Assembly (NCBI GenBank): GCA_043753895.1
Contig: JAYUWK010000045.1
Span: forward strand, 61,572-125,571
Source: WLMZ01 sp043753895
GTDB lineage: Bacteria > Actinomycetota > Acidimicrobiia > Acidimicrobiales > Ilumatobacteraceae
Reading direction: 5' to 3'
DNA length: 64,000 bases
Position 1 is the first letter of the stretch; every line of letters starts with the position of its first letter. Under the pieces are notes generated by a model. It ran no database searches, had not been told where the DNA came from, and saw only the letters and a program-made list of their open reading frames with translations. Shown here one piece after another: positions 1-8,554 of this stretch. A program made the position numbers and the translations under genes.

Positions 1-653
1 ACGAACTCAAGACACCCATCGGCGCGCTGGCCGTACTTGCGGAGACGCTCATCGACGAGACCGATCCTGCGGTGATCAGCCGACTTGCCGACAAGACCGT
101 GAACGAGGCGCATCGCGTCGCCAAGATCATCGACGATCTGCTCGAGTTGTCACGTATCGAACTGAGCGGCGACCTGATCATGAGCGAATGCGATGTTGCA
201 TCGTTGGTGCTCGAGGCATCGTCGCGCAACAGTTATGCCGCCCGACAGAATCAGGTCGGCGTGAACGCGGACAACATTGCCGTGGGTCTGAAGGTGAGCG
301 CCGATCATGCTCAGATTGCATCGGCGCTGGGCAACCTCGTCGACAACGCCGTGAAATACACCGAGGTCGGCGGCAAGGTCACCGTGAGTGCCTATGCCGA
401 TCAGCAGGGTGTCACCTTCGTGGTCGCAGATACGGGCATCGGTATTCCCTTGCGTGATCTCGATCGCATCTTCGAACGGTTCTATCGCGTGGATCGTGCG
501 CGCAGTCGTGGCACGGGTGGCACAGGCTTGGGCCTGTCGATCGTGCGTCACGTTGCGAGCAACCACGGTGGTGCCGTCACGGTCGAGTCCCGTGAAGGCG
601 AAGGCTCGACATTCCGCCTCTACATTCCTGATCGGCTGGTTCCACAGACATGA
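1..653 (+). CDS. senX3: SenX3-like sensor histidine kinase, C-terminal part
   Basis: The C-terminal catalytic half of a membrane sensor kinase; the 5' part lies left of the window. The reading frame opens at base 3 with ELKTPIGAL, so bases 1-2 are the end of what should be the His codon of the H-box. After the dimerisation helices come the ATPase boxes: N-box (GNLVDNAVKY), G1 box (DTGIGIP), F box (FERFYRVD) and G2 box (GTGLGLSIV). This order is that of HisKA plus HATPase_c kinases. The stop overlaps the start of the response regulator by 4 bases, as in SenX3-RegX3 pairs, which sense phosphate limitation in mycobacteria. Family call is firm; the phosphate role is by analogy. Confidence 0.9.
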   Translation, partial: ELKTPIGALAVLAETLIDETDPAVISRLADKTVNEAHRVAKIIDDLLELSRIELSGDLIMSECDVASLVLEASSRNSYAARQNQVGVNADNIAVGLKVSADHAQIASALGNLVDNAVKYTEVGGKVTVSAYADQQGVTFVVADTGIGIPLRDLDRIFERFYRVDRARSRGTGGTGLGLSIVRHVASNHGGAVTVESREGEGSTFRLYIPDRLVPQT

Positions 654-1375
654 CCACCCCAACCATCCTCCTCGTCGAAGACGAGGACAGTTTCGTCGAG
701 GCCCTCACCGTGGGGCTCAATCGTGAGGGCTTCCTGGTCGAGGTGGCCCAAGACGGTGCCACTGCGATTGCACGGTTCCACGAGGTGAAGCCCGACGTCG
801 TCTTGCTCGACCTGATGCTGCCGCGCATCTCGGGTATCGACGTCTGCCGCGAGATCCGCAAGCACAGCACGGTGCCGATCATCATGGTCACAGCCAAGAG
901 CGCCGAGATCGACATGGTCGTGGGCCTCGAAGTGGGGGCCGACGACTACATCACCAAGCCGTACCGCATCCGTGAACTCGTCGCCCGGCTGCGTGCGCTC
1001 CTGCGTCGTGCGGCGATGGAGCAACCCGTGGGTGCGGCGCCCGCCACGAACGCTCGATCACTGGTGATCGGCGACGTCTCGCTCGACTCCGACGAGCACA
1101 TCGTCACGGTGGCCGGTGAACCGGTGAGCTTGCCGCTGAAGGAGTTCGAACTGCTCCATCTGCTGCTCCGCAACGTCGGTCGGGTACTCCCGAGAGAGCT
1201 GCTGATCGATCGCGTGTGGGGCGCCGACTACGTCGGCGACACCAAGACGCTCGACGTGCACATCAAGCGTATTCGCAGCAAGATCGAGCTCGATCCGTCG
1301 AACCCGCAGCGAATCGTCACGATTCGAGGACTTGGCTACAAGTACGAACGGCCGACACCTAACATGCGTTCGTGA
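650..1375 (+). CDS. regX3: RegX3-like OmpR/PhoB response regulator
   Basis: A 241-residue DNA-binding response regulator and partner of the kinase just upstream. The receiver domain (about 5-118) has the acidic pair in VEDEDS, phosphoacceptor Asp54 in LLDLML and Lys103 in DYITKPY. A winged-helix Trans_reg_C domain follows (about 140-235) with the hallmark RVWGADYVGDTKTLDVHIKR. The ATG overlaps the kinase stop (ATGA), implying translational coupling. It is likely to act on phosphate-stress genes if it is a true RegX3 orthologue, but no such targets are in the window. Confidence 0.9.
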   Translation: MTTPTILLVEDEDSFVEALTVGLNREGFLVEVAQDGATAIARFHEVKPDVVLLDLMLPRISGIDVCREIRKHSTVPIIMVTAKSAEIDMVVGLEVGADDYITKPYRIRELVARLRALLRRAAMEQPVGAAPATNARSLVIGDVSLDSDEHIVTVAGEPVSLPLKEFELLHLLLRNVGRVLPRELLIDRVWGADYVGDTKTLDVHIKRIRSKIELDPSNPQRIVTIRGLGYKYERPTPNMRS

Positions 1376-2826
1376 GTTCTGAGCGACACCGCGAACCGGG
1401 CAATCAGGTTCGGGTGTTGCGAAGCGGCGATGTCACCTCCGGTGGCCGCCGGGCTCCGATTCGACGCCCGAAGGCACCCGGACCGGTGATCTCGCCGTTC
1501 ACTCGTCTGGCGCGTGTGCAGGCCGTGAGCGCTGCGGGCGACGGTTGCCTGGCCCTCGCCTTGGCGGTGTCGGTTTTCTTCGGGTTGAGCCCAACGGCGG
1601 CGCGCCCCAAGGTGTTGTTGTTCCTCGTGATCACATTCGTGCCCTTCGTGGTCGTGGCTCCGCTGATCGGACCGATGGTCGATCGGGTTGCCGGTGGGCG
1701 CCGGTTGGTGATGCAGATCGTCGCGCTGCTGCGCGCCGCAAGCCTGTTGCTGATGGCGTTCCATCTCGACGATGTGTTGTTGTATCCGATTGCTTTTGCC
1801 GCACTGGTGCTGCAAAAGACGCAGGGAATCTCCAAGTCAGCGCTCGTGCCATCGGTGGTGCGCAGCGAGTCCGATCTGGTGGAGGCGAACTCAAAGCTCG
1901 GTCTCATCGGCGGGGTGTTCGGTTTCATCGGTGCCGCCATTGCCGGTGTGGTGAAGGCTGTCGCGGGAGTGGAGGGTGCCCTCATCGTCGGGGCGGCCTT
2001 TTTCGTCGGAGCGTTCTTCATGGCCACGATGCTGCCGAGCGAGGTCGTGGCCGCCAAGCGTGCCAGTGCCGAAGAACGAGCAGAACTGCGCTCGGCCGGC
2101 ATCACTCTGGCCGCAAGTGCGATGGCGCTGCTGCGCGCGTCGGTGGGGTTCTGTTTCTTCCTCCTCGCATTCTGGTTGCGCACCAAAGAGGCAGGTCGGG
2201 CATTGGTGGGCTTGTCGATTGCCATGGTGACGGTGGGCGTGATGATCGGTAACGCCATAGCTCCCAAGGTTCGTCGGCATATCCACGAGGAGCCGATCTT
2301 CATCGGCGCTCTGGGCCTCACCGCGGCCGCAGGCATCGGAGCCACGCTCTTTGGCGGCGTGGTCTCAGGCGTCCTGTTGGCGCTTGTCGTGAACTTCGCC
2401 GCGGCACTCGCCCGCCTGTCGTTCGACTCGATCGTGCAACGTGATGCTCCCGACGCAAACCAAGGTCGCGCCTTCGCACAGTTCGAGACGAGGTTTCAGT
2501 TGGCGTGGGTACTCGGCGGGCTTCCCGCAGTGTTGTTCACCCCGCCGGGCGAGGTGGGGTTCGCCATCGTCGGCCTCATCGCGCTGTTCTCGGCCGTGAC
2601 CTATGTGATCGGCATGCGCAGCGTTCGCGCGGGTAAGGCGGTGCCAGAAACCATCAGCAAGCGGGCGCGGCGCACGATGCTGGCCGAGGTCGAGCGTCGT
2701 AAGGCGCGACGCGAGGGAACACCCACTGATGGCACGAATCGTCCGCTGCCCCCGCCGAGCGCCCCCAACCGGGCGCCCGCTTCCCCGCCGGATCCGTTGT
2801 CGCGTCAGCAGCCCAAATCGTCGTGA
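1372..2826 (+). CDS. MFS transporter
   Basis: A 484-residue integral membrane protein of the major facilitator superfamily. The GTG start overlaps the regX3 stop (GTGA). About 10-12 hydrophobic segments lie between residues 45 and 425, with the loop 2-3 type motif GPMVDRVAGGRR near residue 100. The N-terminal 40 residues are basic and cytoplasmic, and the C-terminal 60 are Arg/Pro-rich and probably disordered. The substrate is unknown. Coupling to the two-component genes suggests shared transcription but not necessarily shared function. Confidence 0.8.
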   Translation: MSSERHREPGNQVRVLRSGDVTSGGRRAPIRRPKAPGPVISPFTRLARVQAVSAAGDGCLALALAVSVFFGLSPTAARPKVLLFLVITFVPFVVVAPLIGPMVDRVAGGRRLVMQIVALLRAASLLLMAFHLDDVLLYPIAFAALVLQKTQGISKSALVPSVVRSESDLVEANSKLGLIGGVFGFIGAAIAGVVKAVAGVEGALIVGAAFFVGAFFMATMLPSEVVAAKRASAEERAELRSAGITLAASAMALLRASVGFCFFLLAFWLRTKEAGRALVGLSIAMVTVGVMIGNAIAPKVRRHIHEEPIFIGALGLTAAAGIGATLFGGVVSGVLLALVVNFAAALARLSFDSIVQRDAPDANQGRAFAQFETRFQLAWVLGGLPAVLFTPPGEVGFAIVGLIALFSAVTYVIGMRSVRAGKAVPETISKRARRTMLAEVERRKARREGTPTDGTNRPLPPPSAPNRAPASPPDPLSRQQPKSS

Positions 2827-2918
2827 CGAAGGATCTGCCCAGACGTCGCGGGTGAGCCGACCTTTGTGCGCTATGTTGCGCGCACGGGTCACCGGCCAGT
2901 CAACGACGGAGGAACGAC

Positions 2919-3230
2919 ATGTGGGCACAGCTGATTACCATGACCTTAAAGCCCGGTCGGCAGGCCGAGCTGGCGATGTTGATCCAGCAGTTGTGGGCGA
3001 CCGAACAGGCCGACTCGGGTCTGCTTCGCTCGACCGCGATGCAGGATCAGTCGGACCCCACCAAGGTGTACATGATGGTGGTGTTCGAGAGCGAGGAGAA
3101 AGCTCGTGCGCGCGAAAACGATGTGCGACGCCATGAAAGTCTGCAGGTCGCACGGGCGACGATGCAGGACATCTTCGATGGCCCGCCGTCGTTCGTAGAC
3201 CTCACCGTCGTTGACGAGTTGACGACGTAG
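2919..3230 (+). CDS. Small ABM-like dimeric alpha/beta-barrel protein
   Basis: A 103-residue soluble protein starting MWAQLITMTLKPGR, with the beta-alpha-beta pattern of the antibiotic-biosynthesis-monooxygenase (ABM) / dimeric alpha-beta barrel fold. It ends a strand with KVYMMVVFESEEKARA, the usual fold signature. A clear ribosome site (GGAGG, 2910-2914) stands before the ATG, unlike the leaderless-looking genes around it. ABM proteins often degrade heme or act on quinones, but no such residues can be assigned here, so the function is open. Confidence 0.6.
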   Translation: MWAQLITMTLKPGRQAELAMLIQQLWATEQADSGLLRSTAMQDQSDPTKVYMMVVFESEEKARARENDVRRHESLQVARATMQDIFDGPPSFVDLTVVDELTT

Positions 3231-3234
3231 CTCT

Positions 3235-4434
3235 TCAGCCCGCGGTGTCGCCCGACGGCAGGTCAAGGCGGGCGAGCCACAGTCCGGGAGCATCGAGTTC
3301 TGCTGGTGTTGGCAGCGAGCCTGGCTGATCGAGCAACAGGTTCGCGGCGGTGGTTCCACCGCGTTCGAGGACGCCAGCAATGAATGCCCGTCCACGCTCG
3401 ACCTGCTGACGATTGAGCTGCAGACCGAGCAGACGCTCGACGAAGATGCCGTCGGGTGATGTCTCGATGCGGCGCCTGCGAACGGCCTCGCTGATGCGCG
3501 CGGCATCGCCGCCGATGAGCCGCGACGCAATCGTGTCGACCACGTAATCGACATAGCCCACGACCGCGGCGAGCGCCGCGTCGATTTGCGGCTGCATGGC
3601 CTCTTGGGCCGGGCTGCGGACCGCACCGAGCAGGATCTCAGGATCGCCGAGGGTCTTCTGTAGGGCCTGCATCGGGTCGTCGCCGTCGAGCTCGATGGAG
3701 CCCAGTTTGTCGGCGACGGCGTTGGGATCGGGCTGGAAGGCGCCGACGTGAGCGCGCACCAGCTCGCTGAGTGCCTCGCGGATATGCGCAACCGAGAACA
3801 CCACATGTGTGGTGAGTTCCTGAACCAACACCCACAGTCGCATGGAGTCGCGGTGCAGACTCCAATCGTGGGCGAAGGTGTCGATGGTGCTGGGGATGAC
3901 CGTGATCTGATTGCTTGCCGCGCGGGGTATGGGCAGGTCGTATTGACCGAATGCACGCGTGGCGAGCCGACCAACCATCGACCCGATGGCCATCCCCAAC
4001 ATCGCCGGTGCCATCATCTGGCTGAGGCCCAGCATCATGGCGGCCATGGGGTCGTTGTGCGTGGAGTCGTCGGCGGGCTGATCGACATCGGGCCGTTTGC
4101 CGAGTGACACCGCGAGCTCGGTGAACAGCGGTCGGTATGCCTCGAGGGTGTGCTGAGCCCATACGCCCGGAGTGACCGTGGTGATCTCATAGCCGCCGAC
4201 GCTGTGGCCGGTGACATCGAGTACGTGCGGCTCGATGATGCCGCCGAGCGCCGCCAGTGCAAAACGGACACTGGGATCCACGTTTGACTCGGGTGCGCCC
4301 TCGGTGGCGGCGAGCTGGGCGAACTGGCGCGCCGCATCCCAATTCAGCGGGCCCTGTCCGGAGAGCGCCCGCGCCAGATCGCCGAACATGGGTAGGCCCC
4401 CGAAGGGGTTGTCGGCGGGGTCGCCCGCGGTCAT
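3235..4434 (-). CDS. DUF2342 (zincin-like) family protein with degraded metal site
   Basis: A 399-residue protein of the actinobacterial DUF2342/Zincin_2 family, whose members are annotated as zinc-dependent metalloproteases or coenzyme F420-associated hydrolases. I start it at the ATG giving MTAGDPADNPFGGLP; an upstream extension of 76 codons would read through the promoter of the divergent gene. Family landmarks are the Gly/Met-rich helix (MMAPAMLGMAIGSMVG) and the helix where HExxHH is expected. Here that helix reads VQELTTHVVF (Gln205, Glu206, Thr209, His210), so the first and second zinc His are gone. It may be a non-catalytic member. Confidence 0.75.
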   Translation of the reverse strand: MTAGDPADNPFGGLPMFGDLARALSGQGPLNWDAARQFAQLAATEGAPESNVDPSVRFALAALGGIIEPHVLDVTGHSVGGYEITTVTPGVWAQHTLEAYRPLFTELAVSLGKRPDVDQPADDSTHNDPMAAMMLGLSQMMAPAMLGMAIGSMVGRLATRAFGQYDLPIPRAASNQITVIPSTIDTFAHDWSLHRDSMRLWVLVQELTTHVVFSVAHIREALSELVRAHVGAFQPDPNAVADKLGSIELDGDDPMQALQKTLGDPEILLGAVRSPAQEAMQPQIDAALAAVVGYVDYVVDTIASRLIGGDAARISEAVRRRRIETSPDGIFVERLLGLQLNRQQVERGRAFIAGVLERGGTTAANLLLDQPGSLPTPAELDAPGLWLARLDLPSGDTAG

Positions 4435-4463
4435 GACGTGGATGCTACGGCCATTCCATCCGT

Positions 4464-4469
4464 TATCGT
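4464..4469 (+). promoter_or_regulatory. -10 box, probable leaderless promoter of the epimerase
   Basis: TATCGT ends 7 bases before the ATG at 4477, with no ribosome site between. It matches the TANNNT spacing seen before many genes here. Confidence 0.5.
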
Positions 4470-4476
4470 CGCTCAC

Positions 4477-5484
4477 ATGACGACCGTGCTGGTGACCGGT
4501 ACCGAGAGCAGTCTCGGCACTCGCGTCGTGAAGGGACTCACCGGTGACTGTGGTTTCGAGGTCGTGTCCTCTACCGCCCATACCACCGCGTTGGAGACAG
4601 CAACAGAGACCGATCCAGCCGAGCCCATCGACATCGCCGTGCATCTGAGCGCGGGCGATCATGACACACGCGCTCGCCGTCGCGAGAGCGTCACCAAGGG
4701 AGCGGCTGCGCTGCTCGAGCTCGCCGAGAACTCAGGCGTCCAACATCTCGTGCTGGTGTCGTCGGCCATGGTTTACGGCGCGTGGGCGAACAACCCGGTC
4801 CCGCTCACCGAGGATGCACCATTGCGTCCCGACCTCGATTTCGTCTTTGCGCGCCAACTCGCCTCGGTCGAGCAGATGGTCGACGACTGGCGTACCGGCG
4901 CGCCGGGTCGCACTGCAACGGTGTTACGGCCCGTCGTTGCGATGGCCGCCGACGGCACTTCGGGCCTCGCTCGTGCGCTTGCAGCGGGCATGGGACAACG
5001 TTCGGGCGAGGACGATCCGGGCGCGCAGTTCCTGCACCTCGACGACCTTGCCTCTGCGGTCACGCTCGCCGCGAAGAAACGACTCGACGGCGTGTTCAAC
5101 GTGGCCCCCGACGGTTGGGTTGCCGGCGATCGCGTGCGCGCACTCGCTGGCTCGCGGCCGAAGGTGAAATTGCCCGATCGCTTCGCGGAGGTGATGTCGC
5201 GCGTGCGTTGGCGCTTCCAGCGCGGTCCCATCCCACCGGGTCTGCGCAGCTACACCCAATCGCCATGGTTGGTGGCCAACGATCGCCTCGAAGCCGTTGG
5301 TTGGCATCCAACCGTCACCAACGAGCAGGCCTATGTCGAGGGCACCGAGGCCAAATGGTGGACGATGATCACACCCAAACGCAAGCAGGAACTTTCTCTC
5401 GGCGCAATGGGCGTGGCAGCGTTGGCTCTGTTGGTCGGGGTCACGGTGGTCGTGCGTCGTGCGCGTCGCCGGCGTATCGGTTGA
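4477..5484 (+). CDS. NAD-dependent epimerase/dehydratase with C-terminal membrane anchor
   Basis: A 335-residue extended short-chain dehydrogenase. The N-terminus MTTVLVTGTESSLG is a Rossmann NAD(P)-binding motif. An SSAMVYG segment near residue 92 has the Ser and Tyr positions of nucleotide-sugar epimerases, although the usual YxxxK is not clear to me. A hydrophobic helix close to the C-terminus (LGAMGVAALALLVGVTVVV) is followed by an Arg cluster, so the enzyme is probably tethered to the inner face of the membrane. The start was chosen at the Rossmann strand and the promoter spacing, not 13 codons upstream. The substrate is unknown. Confidence 0.75.
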   Translation: MTTVLVTGTESSLGTRVVKGLTGDCGFEVVSSTAHTTALETATETDPAEPIDIAVHLSAGDHDTRARRRESVTKGAAALLELAENSGVQHLVLVSSAMVYGAWANNPVPLTEDAPLRPDLDFVFARQLASVEQMVDDWRTGAPGRTATVLRPVVAMAADGTSGLARALAAGMGQRSGEDDPGAQFLHLDDLASAVTLAAKKRLDGVFNVAPDGWVAGDRVRALAGSRPKVKLPDRFAEVMSRVRWRFQRGPIPPGLRSYTQSPWLVANDRLEAVGWHPTVTNEQAYVEGTEAKWWTMITPKRKQELSLGAMGVAALALLVGVTVVVRRARRRRIG

Positions 5485-5529
5485 ACCGCGATCCCATTCG
5501 GCGTCCTCCTGGACCGTACCGCTTGCGGT

Positions 5530-6702
5530 CTACATGGAGTCGGGACGCTTCGACAAGGTAATCGTGATGGATGTAGTTGTCGACGACCCGCGACGCGCGA
5601 CGGTGATAGTCACTGACTGACCGGCGGTATGTTCGGCGATGATCTGGCCAAGCTCGTCGAGGCTGGAGATGGGGATGCCATTGATGGCGCGGATGACATC
5701 GCCGGGGTGGATGCCGGCGACGGCAGCCGGACCCTCGGCCATCACCGCACTGACGCTCACCTCGCCCGTCGCCGCTGCGTCGGGCTGAATGCCCAGCCAT
5801 GCGGGCGCGTCGAGCGCCTCGGCCTGATCGAGTGCCTTGAGCATGGTGTCCACCGAGACCAGCGATGCGCCCTGTGCGTTCATGGTGCACATGCCGAGGA
5901 GACGACCCTGTTGATCGAGAACCGGCGAACCTTCGCCCGGCTCGGTGTCGCGGTCGTACATGAGATGCACACCTGATGCGTCGCTGACCACGCTCACCCT
6001 GAGCGGAGCTGGTGATGTCATCACGATGCCCGTGACCTGTGAGGTTTCCGGGCTCAGCTGCACGACCGATGCATCGATTTCCGAGGGCACAGACAGCACC
6101 GCGATGCCGGCGGCTTCGTCGACCATGACCACCGCACCGACCACGGACTCGCCGGTGGGCAACAGCACCTCGAGCCCCTGCCTGCCGCGCACCGCGCGAG
6201 CGGTAGTGACCACGAAGTGGCCCGGCGTGAGCGCCAGCGCAGTGGCCGGATTTGCAGATGCCACCGGGCCTTTGCTGATGAGCAGCGTTGGCAGCGGGGT
6301 GGAGGCCGGGGTCGGACTCGTGGAGGCGGTGACATCGGCGACGGAGGTGGCCACCGCGGTGTTGCTGGGCACGGAGTCGGGATTGCGCGCGGCCGTGCCC
6401 GACACCAGGAAGCCTCCGTTGTCGTCGTCGGTGGCGGTGCTCTGGCGAAGCGACGTGACGCTGGCCTCGGCGGTGACGCCGCTGCGGCTGTGATGGGGGA
6501 CCATCAACCAGAGCAGGCCGACCGCAAGGGCGACACCAACCGTGCCGGTGGCGATCGAGAGGCCGCGGCCGACCACCAGTGGCGGCTCGCTGGCCGCCCA
6601 CTGCGTGGCACCGATCTCGGACGGATGGCGCCACTGACGTTCGTGGGCAGGCAGGGGCCCACTGGGGTATTCAGGATCACTCTCCCACTCACCTCGCTCC
6701 AC
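5530..6702 (-). CDS. HtrA-like membrane protein with PDZ domain, catalytic triad absent
   Basis: A 390-residue protein: cytoplasmic N-terminus with HERQWRHPSE, one membrane helix (about 48-68), a Ser/Thr-rich linker, a trypsin-like region (about 145-290) and a PDZ domain (about 298-385, with GPAAVAGIHPGDVIRAING). It looks like HtrA/DegP, yet all triad positions differ: the His motif is TARAV, the Asp motif is GIAVL and the GNSGGP loop reads PGEGSP. It is probably a pseudoprotease or an adaptor on the outer face of the membrane. The GTG start is favoured because TACCAT lies 8 bases upstream; an in-frame ATG at 6777 is possible. Confidence 0.7.
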   Translation of the reverse strand: MERGEWESDPEYPSGPLPAHERQWRHPSEIGATQWAASEPPLVVGRGLSIATGTVGVALAVGLLWLMVPHHSRSGVTAEASVTSLRQSTATDDDNGGFLVSGTAARNPDSVPSNTAVATSVADVTASTSPTPASTPLPTLLISKGPVASANPATALALTPGHFVVTTARAVRGRQGLEVLLPTGESVVGAVVMVDEAAGIAVLSVPSEIDASVVQLSPETSQVTGIVMTSPAPLRVSVVSDASGVHLMYDRDTEPGEGSPVLDQQGRLLGMCTMNAQGASLVSVDTMLKALDQAEALDAPAWLGIQPDAAATGEVSVSAVMAEGPAAVAGIHPGDVIRAINGIPISSLDELGQIIAEHTAGQSVTITVARRGSSTTTSITITLSKRPDSM

Positions 6703-6710
6703 AACGGGGC

Positions 6711-6716
6711 ATGGTA
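6711..6716 (-). promoter_or_regulatory. -10 box for the HtrA-like gene
   Basis: TACCAT on the minus strand ends 8 bases before the GTG at 6702. It supports that start and a leaderless message. Confidence 0.4.
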
Positions 6717-6848
6717 GTGAACGCTGGAGGGCAATGGATGTCGCGCGATCTGCTTCGCCGGACGATGAGATGCGCATGGCTCGCCCCGGCGAGGGGTTCC
6801 GCGACGAGTCACGAATCGTTCACGAATGGGGAATGCCCCGCTCACGGC

Positions 6849-6854
6849 TACGCT
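6849..6854 (+). promoter_or_regulatory. -10 box for moaE
   Basis: TACGCT ends 8 bases before the ATG at 6863, with no ribosome site between. Confidence 0.45.
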
Positions 6855-6862
6855 GCCTCTCG

Positions 6863-7354
6863 ATGCATGCTCCAACGCGCGGCGACACATGGGTGGGCAT
6901 CACCGCGGAGACCCTTCCCATCGGCCCGGCGTACGAGTGGGCGGTCCGTCCCGACTGCGGCGCGGTCGTGCTGTTCTCCGGCACGGTGCGCGATCACGCC
7001 GAGGGCCGCAACGGCGTGCAGCACCTCACCTACGAGGCCTACGACGAGCAGGCGCCAGCGAAGATGAACGACATCGCGACCGAGGTACGCGAGCGGTGGC
7101 CCGCAACCGGGCGCATCGTGTTGCTCCATCGCACGGGTCGACTCGAACTCGGAGAGAGTTCAGTGGTCGTCGTGGTGTCGTCGCCGCATCGCCCCGAGGC
7201 ATTCGAGTCGGGTCGATATGCCATCGATGCGCTCAAGGCGAGCGTGCCGATCTGGAAGCACGAGGTCTGGGACAGCGGCTCCGATTGGGGCACAGGCGCG
7301 CACGATGTCGTGGCACCTGACTCGGTGCCCAGCCGTGCCGGGGGTGCCGGGTGA
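6863..7354 (+). CDS. moaE: Molybdopterin synthase catalytic subunit MoaE
   Basis: A 163-residue large subunit of molybdopterin synthase, which converts precursor Z (cPMP) to molybdopterin using the thiocarboxylated MoaD C-terminus. Family marks are GAVVLFSGTVRDHAEG near residue 35, LTYEAYDEQA, HRTGRLELGE and the catalytic lysine region LKASVPIWKHEVW. A longer in-frame reading upstream is discarded because it adds 43 residues unlike MoaE. MoaD and the other moa genes are not in the window; a molybdopterin-dependent oxidoreductase-like gene lies far away at 61268. Confidence 0.92.
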   Translation: MHAPTRGDTWVGITAETLPIGPAYEWAVRPDCGAVVLFSGTVRDHAEGRNGVQHLTYEAYDEQAPAKMNDIATEVRERWPATGRIVLLHRTGRLELGESSVVVVVSSPHRPEAFESGRYAIDALKASVPIWKHEVWDSGSDWGTGAHDVVAPDSVPSRAGGAG

Positions 7355-7542
7355 TCATCGCCGTTGTTGTCGTCGTCGTCCTCGTGGTGATCGGCGCCGT
7401 GGTGTTCCTCGTCTTTGGGCATCACCAACCCGACGACGGCGTCACCAGTTTCCGTCGTCACATCGATGCGCTGTCTCCCGAAGCGCGTCGCGAAGTCATC
7501 GAGCGAGTGCAGAATGCCCGCGAGACCGGCAAAGGCAAATAG
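7351..7542 (+). CDS. Small single-pass membrane protein
   Basis: A 63-residue protein starting with GTG that overlaps the moaE stop (GTGA). One strongly hydrophobic helix (IIAVVVVVVLVVIGAVVFL) is followed by a charged cytoplasmic or external tail rich in Arg and Glu. It ends 7 bases before mreB. I do not recognise a family. Position between moaE and mreB suggests co-transcription, and a role near the cell-envelope cytoskeleton is possible but only a guess. Confidence 0.55.
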   Translation: MIIAVVVVVVLVVIGAVVFLVFGHHQPDDGVTSFRRHIDALSPEARREVIERVQNARETGKGK

Positions 7543-7549
7543 GTAGCTC

Positions 7550-8554
7550 ATGGCCCGCGACTTGGCGATCGACCTCGGTACTGCAAACACGCTCGTGTAC
7601 ATGAAGGGCCGCGGCATCGTGCTCAACGAGCCGTCGGTCATCGCGCTCAACCGTCAGACCGGAGAGGTTCTGGCGACCGGGCGTGAGGCATGGCAGATGA
7701 TCGGACGCACGCCCGGCTACATCGTTGCCGTGCGTCCGCTGCGCGGTGGGGCCATCACCGACTTCGAGATCACCGAGCGCATGATCCGCCTGTTGTTGCA
7801 GCGCGTCGGCGTCAGTCGGTTCACGCGTCCGAAGGTGGTCATCTGTGTGCCGTCGGCCATCACCGAGGTGGAACGGCGCGCGGTCACCGACGCAGCACGC
7901 AGAGCTGGCGCAGCCGATGCGCAACTCATCGAACAGCCCATGGCCGCCGCCATCGGTGCCGATCTTCCGATCGATGAACCCGTAGGCAACATGGTCATCG
8001 ATGTCGGCGGCGGTACCAGTGAGACAGCCGTCATCAGCCTGGGTGGTGTGGTGGCGCTTGAAGCGGTGCGCGTCGGCAGCTTCGATATCGATGCCGCCAT
8101 TCAGAACTATGTACGACGCGAACACGGCATCGCAATCGGCGAACGCACGGCCGAGGAGATCAAGGTGGCCATCGGTTCAGCCGATCCCATCGGCGACGAG
8201 AACGAGGCCGAGGTCCGCGGTCGCGATCTGATGAGTGGCCTCCCCAAGACCGTGTTGTTGAATCCGGAAGAAATCCGCTTCGCCATCGACGATGTTGTGT
8301 CGAGCATCGTTGCCTCCGTGGTGCGTTGCCTCGCCAAGGCGCCACCGGAACTGGCTCAAGATTTCTTGGTTCGTGGTATGTATTTGGTAGGAGGCGGCGG
8401 ACTGTTGCGCGGGCTGGCGCAGCGAATCGAACGCGAGACGCGGGTGCCGGTGCGCATGTCGCCGATGCCACTCGAAGCAGTGGTGCTCGGGGCCGGGCAT
8501 TGCATCGAGCACTACGACGCACTCAAGGGCATGTTCATGGGGGCGCGTCGGTGA
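7550..8554 (+). CDS. mreB: MreB-family actin-like protein
   Basis: A 334-residue bacterial actin that polymerises under the membrane and positions cell-wall synthesis. Nucleotide-binding segments are visible in order: phosphate-1 (AIDLGTANTLVY), connect-1 (PSAITEVERRAV), phosphate-2 (VIDVGGGTSETAVISLGG), and adenosine motif (YLVGGGGLLRGLAQ). Length is that of normal MreB. No mreC, mreD, rodA or pbp2 follows; instead a crotonase gene overlaps its stop. It could be a solitary MreB or an Mbl-type paralogue. Confidence 0.9.
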   Translation: MARDLAIDLGTANTLVYMKGRGIVLNEPSVIALNRQTGEVLATGREAWQMIGRTPGYIVAVRPLRGGAITDFEITERMIRLLLQRVGVSRFTRPKVVICVPSAITEVERRAVTDAARRAGAADAQLIEQPMAAAIGADLPIDEPVGNMVIDVGGGTSETAVISLGGVVALEAVRVGSFDIDAAIQNYVRREHGIAIGERTAEEIKVAIGSADPIGDENEAEVRGRDLMSGLPKTVLLNPEEIRFAIDDVVSSIVASVVRCLAKAPPELAQDFLVRGMYLVGGGGLLRGLAQRIERETRVPVRMSPMPLEAVVLGAGHCIEHYDALKGMFMGARR

